Assembly (NCBI GenBank): GCA_002789635.1
Contig: PFTQ01000062.1
Coordinates: 1 to 10,669 of the forward strand
Reading direction: 5' to 3'
Length of the DNA stretch: 10,669 bases
Source: Candidatus Aenigmarchaeota archaeon CG_4_9_14_3_um_filter_37_18
GTDB taxonomy: Archaea > Aenigmatarchaeota > Aenigmatarchaeia > CG10238-14
Shown here: positions 7,072 to 10,669 of the stretch, one piece after another
Layout: each line of letters opens with the position of its first letter
Position numbering within the stretch: the stretch's first letter is position 1
Notes under the pieces: generated by a model
Seen by the model: only the letters and a program-made list of their open reading frames with translations
Database searches by the model: none
Told to the model about the DNA's origin: nothing
Translations under genes and position numbers: made by a program

Positions 7072-7142
7072 ATGGTCTTCACTATAATTTAAGAATATTA
7101 CTGTTGTAAATTAATATGTTTATAGATATATGATGGGATTAT
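7072..7142. promoter_or_regulatory. Divergent promoter of the two glycosyltransferase units
   Basis: This 71-base, very AT-rich spacer must start both the leftward GT2 pair and the rightward thioredoxin-like/GT2 unit. TAAATTAATAT at 7107-7117 contains a symmetric ATTAAT and could serve as a TATA box in both directions. Starting about 26 bases to its right would give a very short leader or none before the ATG at 7143. On the minus strand GTGAAG lies a few bases before the ATG at 7071. Confidence 0.4.
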
Positions 7143-7781
7143 ATGAAAAAGGAAAGGAAAAGGGCGTATTTTTTTGCAGCAATATTAACTATAGTGCTGT
7201 ATCTTGCAGGTATTTTTACTGGCGTCTTCATTCAAAGAGCCGAAGAAAACCAATTGAAGCTAAAGACAGAAGATTTGAAAAGATCGATAGAAAACACACA
7301 ATTAGAATATTTCTATCTAAATAGTATTGGAGATAAAATACCTTGCAGCTCACTTTCTATACTTATCAATGAAACTACAGAAAACGTGCGAAAAATTGGT
7401 CAAGAATTAGTTGAGATTGAAAAAAGTAAGGAAAATATTGATAGCCTTAAGAAAGAATATTCTGTATTATCCGTTAAAGGATGGTTATTAAACAATTACT
7501 TGAAGGAAAAATGTTATTTAAATGACCATGTTATACTTTACTTCTACTCAGTTCCATGCGAAAAATGCATAAAACAAGGAAATATACTAGATCAATTAAG
7601 AGAGAATAAAGTAAAAAATATGAAGGTTTTTGTATTGGATGTGAATGTAGATGAGCCGATAGTTCAAACTCTCAAAAAAACATATAATATTACTGCAACC
7701 CCAGCAATTATCATAAATGAGAAAAAGTATGAGGGTTTAATTCAGCAGGAAGAACTAGAAAAACTCATAATTAAGAATTAA
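7143..7781 (+). CDS. Membrane-anchored thioredoxin-like protein with CxxC
   Basis: A 212-residue protein. The N-terminus KKERKR followed by a membrane helix (about 8-30) predicts an anchor with the rest outside the cytoplasm. Residues 31-105 are charged and helical, probably coiled coil. A distinctive block follows, LKKEYSVLSVKGWLLNNYLK (102-121), then C124. The C-terminal part (about 129-210) has a thioredoxin-like order: strand ILYFYS, CEKC at 139-142, strand VFVLDVNVD, helix, ATPAIII with the predicted cis-Pro P187, and a closing KKYEGL strand and helix. It may make, break or shuffle disulfides in envelope proteins. C68 and C124 are shared with the paralogue at 9062-9691. It is first in a three-gene unit with a GT2 enzyme. 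The exact family is not named here; similar anchored proteins occur in DPANN genomes as far as I recall. Confidence 0.75.
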   Translation: MKKERKRAYFFAAILTIVLYLAGIFTGVFIQRAEENQLKLKTEDLKRSIENTQLEYFYLNSIGDKIPCSSLSILINETTENVRKIGQELVEIEKSKENIDSLKKEYSVLSVKGWLLNNYLKEKCYLNDHVILYFYSVPCEKCIKQGNILDQLRENKVKNMKVFVLDVNVDEPIVQTLKKTYNITATPAIIINEKKYEGLIQQEELEKLIIKN

Positions 7782-7807
7782 ATAATATCTAATCCATCAA
7801 TATCTAT

Positions 7808-9028
7808 ATGATCACATTCAATGATATAATAATATACATAGCATTGTTTTTCTCCTTATTCTCAGTTATATTTTTCTTGACGATTTATATAGAAAATAAA
7901 AATGAAGTAAAAAAAGGCAAGCCAAAAAAACAGCCGAAAATTTCAGTAATTATTCCCGCATACAATGAAGGCAAAAATATCCTAGAATCGATAAAATCAG
8001 TCCTAAAAGCAGAATATCCAGAAGACAGGCTGGAAGTAATAGTTGTTGATGACCATTCTGAAGACGATACCTTCAAGCAGGCAAAAACAATTGAAAGCAA
8101 GTCTGTAAGAGTTTTCACTAAAAAACACGGCGGGAAAGCAGCAGCTGTAAATTACGGGATAAAAAAATCCACCGGAGAAATAGTCATGGTTCTGGATGCA
8201 GATACTTTTCCTGATAAAAATTGCTTTAAAAATATAATTGGATACTTTGAAAACCCGGAGATAATGGCTGCGCTCCCTGCAATAAAGATATGGAAGCCAA
8301 AGACTATCGTACAGAAGTGCCAGGCAATCGAGTATTCTATCATGGGGCTGCTTAAAAAAGCTTTTTTCTTCATGGGATCAATGAGCTGCACACCAGCAGG
8401 AGCATTTATCAGAAAAGAATTCATTCGAAAGCATGGCGGCTTTGCAACTAATACCCTGACAGAGGACTTTGAAATGGGATTGAAGATACAATCAAAAAAC
8501 TACCAGATAGCCCAATCATTGGACAGCCAAGTCTGCACAATAGCCCCAGATAAAATCAAGAAATTGTTAAGGCAAAGGGTCAGGTGGAACTATGGGAGCC
8601 TGGAAAATATCCTCAAATACAAGAATATGCTGAGCCCAAGATATGGGGATTTGGGTATGTTTCTTCTTCCTTTAGCATTATTCAGTGTAGGCTTCGTATC
8701 CTTTCTCCTCTTATATTTTCTTGTTAAGTTGATTCTAGATCTATCCCATCAAATATACTTGAATTCCCTCATCAATTTTGATATAATAAGAATGTTTAGC
8801 TTTAACGGGAAGTTAAGCTTCAGCGGCCTTATCACGAATGAAAAGACCTTCCTTGTTATTTTCATGATGATGGCGGCTTTTGCAATGTACGAGATCGCGA
8901 GGAGAAACGCCAAAGAGAAATTCAAATTGGAATACCTAATCTACTTCATATTCTATGGCTGGATTATGTCTCTGTCCCAGCTGATAGCTCTTTTATACTT
9001 TATATCAGGGAAAAAACCCAAATGGTAA
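7808..9028 (+). CDS. Membrane GT2 glycosyltransferase (third copy)
   Basis: A 406-residue processive-type family 2 glycosyltransferase lying between the two thioredoxin-like genes. The N-terminal membrane segment is about 7-29. The catalytic domain has KISVIIPAYNEG, VDDHS (DDH at 81-83), LDADT (DAD at 130-132), LTEDF (TED at 218-220) and RQRVRW (255-260). C-terminal membrane segments lie at about 284-312, 345-365 and 375-401. It resembles the PgaC/IcaA and hyaluronan-synthase group and is closer in motif style to the 4482-5756 gene than to the 5773-7071 gene. It has a His in the first acidic motif (DDH), which is common in GT2 enzymes. No clear ribosome site precedes the ATG at 7808, 26 bases after the previous stop, so it is probably translated from the same message. 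The sugar product is unknown. Confidence 0.9.
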   Translation: MITFNDIIIYIALFFSLFSVIFFLTIYIENKNEVKKGKPKKQPKISVIIPAYNEGKNILESIKSVLKAEYPEDRLEVIVVDDHSEDDTFKQAKTIESKSVRVFTKKHGGKAAAVNYGIKKSTGEIVMVLDADTFPDKNCFKNIIGYFENPEIMAALPAIKIWKPKTIVQKCQAIEYSIMGLLKKAFFFMGSMSCTPAGAFIRKEFIRKHGGFATNTLTEDFEMGLKIQSKNYQIAQSLDSQVCTIAPDKIKKLLRQRVRWNYGSLENILKYKNMLSPRYGDLGMFLLPLALFSVGFVSFLLLYFLVKLILDLSHQIYLNSLINFDIIRMFSFNGKLSFSGLITNEKTFLVIFMMMAAFAMYEIARRNAKEKFKLEYLIYFIFYGWIMSLSQLIALLYFISGKKPKW

Positions 9029-9061
9029 AAGAATTAAATCCGTGGAAATGAATTATTGTGT

Positions 9062-9691
9062 ATGAGAAAGATCAGCTGGAACAAATATTTTTCAGTCCTT
9101 CTAATAACAACCCTTATATTCGTGATAAGCTTCCTAATATCCCAGATAATATCATCCAAAACATCTGAAGACATATCCCAAATTCAAAAAGACATAAGCA
9201 ACTATCTGTTAAGCCTAAACCTTCAGTCTGAGATTGCATCTGAGTATATATGCAAAGTCGACGTTTTGGGATTGACAAAAGAGAAAACCCTTCTAGGGCA
9301 GCAGATAGAAATCCTGGAAAAAAGCCTAGGCAAGGAGAATAAAATTGTCAAAGACCTTAAGAAAGACTACTCTCTCCTCTCAATAAGGCAATGGCTGTTA
9401 ATCAAGCAGTTCAAAGAGAATTGCAATGAAAGCACCAACATAATAATATTCTTTTACTCTAACAAGAACAACCCTTCAGAAAGCGAATCTCAAGGCTATG
9501 TGCTGGACTACCTGTACCAAAAATACCCAGAAAAAGTTGTGGTGTATGCATTTGACATAGACGAGGACGATCCAGCATTAAACATGATAAAAAAGATATA
9601 TGAAGTTAAAGAAGCGCCTTCAGTAGTAGTAAATGAAAAATTATTTTCAGGCTTCCAGACCAAAGAAAAACTGGAATCATTGCTCTCCTAA
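9062..9691 (+). CDS. Membrane-anchored thioredoxin-like paralogue lacking CxxC
   Basis: A paralogue of the 7143-7781 protein, 209 residues from the preferred ATG at 9062; a TTG at 9056 would add two residues. A membrane helix lies at about 10-30, then a helical region, then LKKDYSLLSIRQWLLIKQFK (99-118) and a Cys, matching the block before C124 in the paralogue. The thioredoxin-like strand order is kept (IIIFFYS, VVVYAFDID, EAPSVVVNEK with the predicted cis-Pro, SGF). The segment that should carry CxxC reads NKNNPSESESQG, so no redox pair is present. Two Cys, at 64 and 121, line up with C68 and C124 of the paralogue and may form a structural disulfide. It is therefore unlikely to be an oxidoreductase and may be a binding or partner subunit (inference). 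It is the third gene of the unit. Its TAA overlaps the stop of the convergent gene by three bases. Confidence 0.7.
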   Translation: MRKISWNKYFSVLLITTLIFVISFLISQIISSKTSEDISQIQKDISNYLLSLNLQSEIASEYICKVDVLGLTKEKTLLGQQIEILEKSLGKENKIVKDLKKDYSLLSIRQWLLIKQFKENCNESTNIIIFFYSNKNNPSESESQGYVLDYLYQKYPEKVVVYAFDIDEDDPALNMIKKIYEVKEAPSVVVNEKLFSGFQTKEKLESLLS

Positions 9692-10260
9692 ACAAACCCT
9701 TCTAATGTTGTGACATTCATTACATTCAATATGGCTTTCATTACAGCCAAATCAAACTCCTTCTCTGTCTTGCCGTATATCCATATCTTATTCCCACCGG
9801 CAGTCACCCTGGTTTGGTTTGAAAACTCCGGAGGAACGAGTATTATCTTTAAAACACCTTCTTCCCTTGTTATATTCTCATAAGTTTCTATTTCCTGGGC
9901 ATCGAAAACTTTTTTCGACCTGAACATGTTCTTCGTCAGCTCATCGTATCTTGTCAGCTTATAGACTATTTCAAAAGTTTCCAACTGATAGATAGCATTA
10001 GTTTTTGGGTTTCCGGGCTTAAAGAGTATTGTCACATTTTTTGTTTTATAATCCATGAACAATTCATTAAACAGGCCTTCATTTGGGAATGTTTCTACTT
10101 TCAGAGCCTTCCTAACATCATCCCTGAATGAGAATGCGGCGCCTTTTATAAAGATTGTATCGACTGGCTTGACGAAGTTAAAGATTTGATATAATAAAAA
10201 TGCCCCTAAAACTAATCCGAGAAAAATCCAGATATATTTGACCTTAATCTTAACTTTCAT
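9688..10260 (-). CDS. Membrane-anchored protein of unknown function
   Basis: A 190-residue protein that I do not recognise by function. The N-terminus MKVKIKVK is basic and is followed by one membrane helix (about 9-29), so the rest is probably outside the cytoplasm. The remainder looks like a mixed alpha/beta domain without cysteines. Notable segments are FSFRDDVRKALKVE (about 43-56), KNVTILFKPG (about 74-83), LETFEIVYKLTRYDEL (about 93-108), YENITREEGVLKIILVPPEF (about 127-146) and IWIYGKTEKEFDLAVMKAIL (about 159-178). Four or five N-x-S/T sites (NVT, NIT, NQT, NVT) could be N-glycosylated in an archaeon. GGTG precedes the ATG at 10258-10260 by a few bases and supports that start. It lies directly downstream of the S-layer gene but behind a terminator, and its stop overlaps the convergent thioredoxin-like gene. 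Confidence 0.75.
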   Translation of the reverse strand: MKVKIKVKYIWIFLGLVLGAFLLYQIFNFVKPVDTIFIKGAAFSFRDDVRKALKVETFPNEGLFNELFMDYKTKNVTILFKPGNPKTNAIYQLETFEIVYKLTRYDELTKNMFRSKKVFDAQEIETYENITREEGVLKIILVPPEFSNQTRVTAGGNKIWIYGKTEKEFDLAVMKAILNVMNVTTLEGFV

Positions 10261-10320
10261 TCACACCACTATCTCAATATTGTAAAATTAACTAATATCC
10301 TTATCTGTCAGAAGTGTTTT

Positions 10321-10345
10321 CAAAAAAGAAAAAAGAAAAAAGAAA
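10321..10345 (-). terminator. Triple T-tract terminator of the S-layer gene
   Basis: Beginning about 15 bases after the TAA of the S-layer gene, the minus strand reads CTTTCTTTTTTCTTTTTTC and then a further six T and a G, that is three runs of six T spaced by single C (10322-10341). Several successive U-tracts are typical of strong archaeal terminators behind highly expressed genes such as S-layer genes. No hairpin is needed or seen. Confidence 0.65.
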
Positions 10346-10359
10346 GTCTTTTTGCGTTT

Positions 10360-10669
10360 TTAGCTTGTAACAGGTGTAATACCTGAAGCTGAAACGCTTG
10401 TAACTTTGACTGCCATATTACCGTCGAGTTGTGTTGCGAATGTTCCAAATTGTTGCAATACTGAACATGCATTTCTTGTGTCGCCTGCTTCCCATCCAGC
10501 TACAACTACTGCGTATTTGCCAATTTCGAGGACGCCGTCAGTTAATCCAACGTAACCCTCTCCTTGAGCAAATGGCAATAATCCGGATGAACCATATGTT
10601 GGGTAGGTTAATCCTAAAGCTTGTGCAGTTAATTTGTTAACTGCTGGACCGCCTACTAACACAAGGTGT
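10360..10669 (-). CDS. S-layer protein, C-terminal 102 residues (start beyond window)
   Basis: The frame ends at TAA 10360-10362 and stays open to the right edge; the GTG at 10660-10662 is an internal Val codon, not a start. The visible residues include LVLVGGPAVNKLTAQALGL, then YGSSGLLPFAQGEGYVGLTD, IGKYAVVVAGWEAGDTRNAC and SVLQQFGTF. The LVGGP..N...A and V.AG.....DTR.A...L patterns match the C-terminal region of archaeal S-layer proteins (Pfam S_layer_C type, as in Methanococcus and many DPANN genomes). The protein would be secreted and form the surface lattice. One Cys is present in DTRNACSVL. A strong U-tract terminator follows, consistent with high expression. The N-terminal part, signal peptide and promoter lie outside the window. 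Confidence 0.85.
   Translation of the reverse strand, partial: HLVLVGGPAVNKLTAQALGLTYPTYGSSGLLPFAQGEGYVGLTDGVLEIGKYAVVVAGWEAGDTRNACSVLQQFGTFATQLDGNMAVKVTSVSASGITPVTS

Noticed and set aside
7130..7324. Plus-strand open frame overlapping the start of the CxxC protein
   Set aside because: It is out of frame with the clearly conserved membrane-anchored protein and shows no domain of its own.
10431..10640. Plus-strand 69-residue open frame opposite the S-layer gene
   Set aside because: It is the reverse of the conserved S-layer C-terminal region, with no domain and no ribosome site.
10660..10662. GTG as the start of a short 100-residue protein
   Set aside because: The frame stays open upstream to the window edge and the residues match only the end of an S-layer protein, so this GTG is an internal Val.

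Overview
This is an AT-rich window with very short spacers. It most likely comes from an archaeon, and probably from a DPANN-type lineage such as the Woesearchaeota, Pacearchaeota or Aenigmarchaeota group. The evidence is an archaeal-type peptidyl-tRNA hydrolase (Pth2), an archaeal S-layer C-terminal region at the right edge, GGTG-type ribosome sites, TTG and GTG start candidates, T-tract terminators, and a secreted protein built from Cys-rich modules joined by Thr/Ser linkers ending in Ile-Pro. The exact lineage is an inference.

Left region (1-2678, minus strand): one very large open reading frame enters from beyond the left edge. It encodes a secreted mosaic protein of at least 892 residues with a signal peptide, about six Cys-rich modules and Thr/Ser linkers. 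Its C-terminus is outside the window. Next (2772-4086, minus strand) is a compact operon of two DJ-1/PfpI-family proteins and a small winged-helix protein. The winged-helix frame begins directly after, and in frame with, the stop codon of the preceding DJ-1 gene. A 53-base divergent spacer leads to pth2 on the plus strand.

Middle region (4482-9691): two membrane GT2 glycosyltransferases read leftward from a 71-base divergent spacer at 7072-7142. Reading rightward from it is a set of three genes: an extracytoplasmic thioredoxin-like membrane protein with a CxxC motif, a third GT2 enzyme, and a paralogue of the thioredoxin-like protein that has lost the CxxC. I read this as a surface-glycan locus in which each anchored thioredoxin-like protein is linked to the glycosyltransferases. 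The paralogous pair is the most intriguing element of the window.

Right region (9688-10669, minus strand): an anchored protein of unknown function, then a T-tract terminator, then the C-terminal 102 residues of an S-layer protein that continues past the right edge.

Taken together, nearly everything outside the DJ-1 operon and pth2 concerns the cell envelope: an S-layer, a Cys/Thr-rich secreted protein, polysaccharide-type glycosyltransferases and outward-facing thioredoxin folds. Protein coding fills the window and no stretch over 300 bases lacks a gene. I see no tRNA, rRNA, CRISPR array or insertion sequence.
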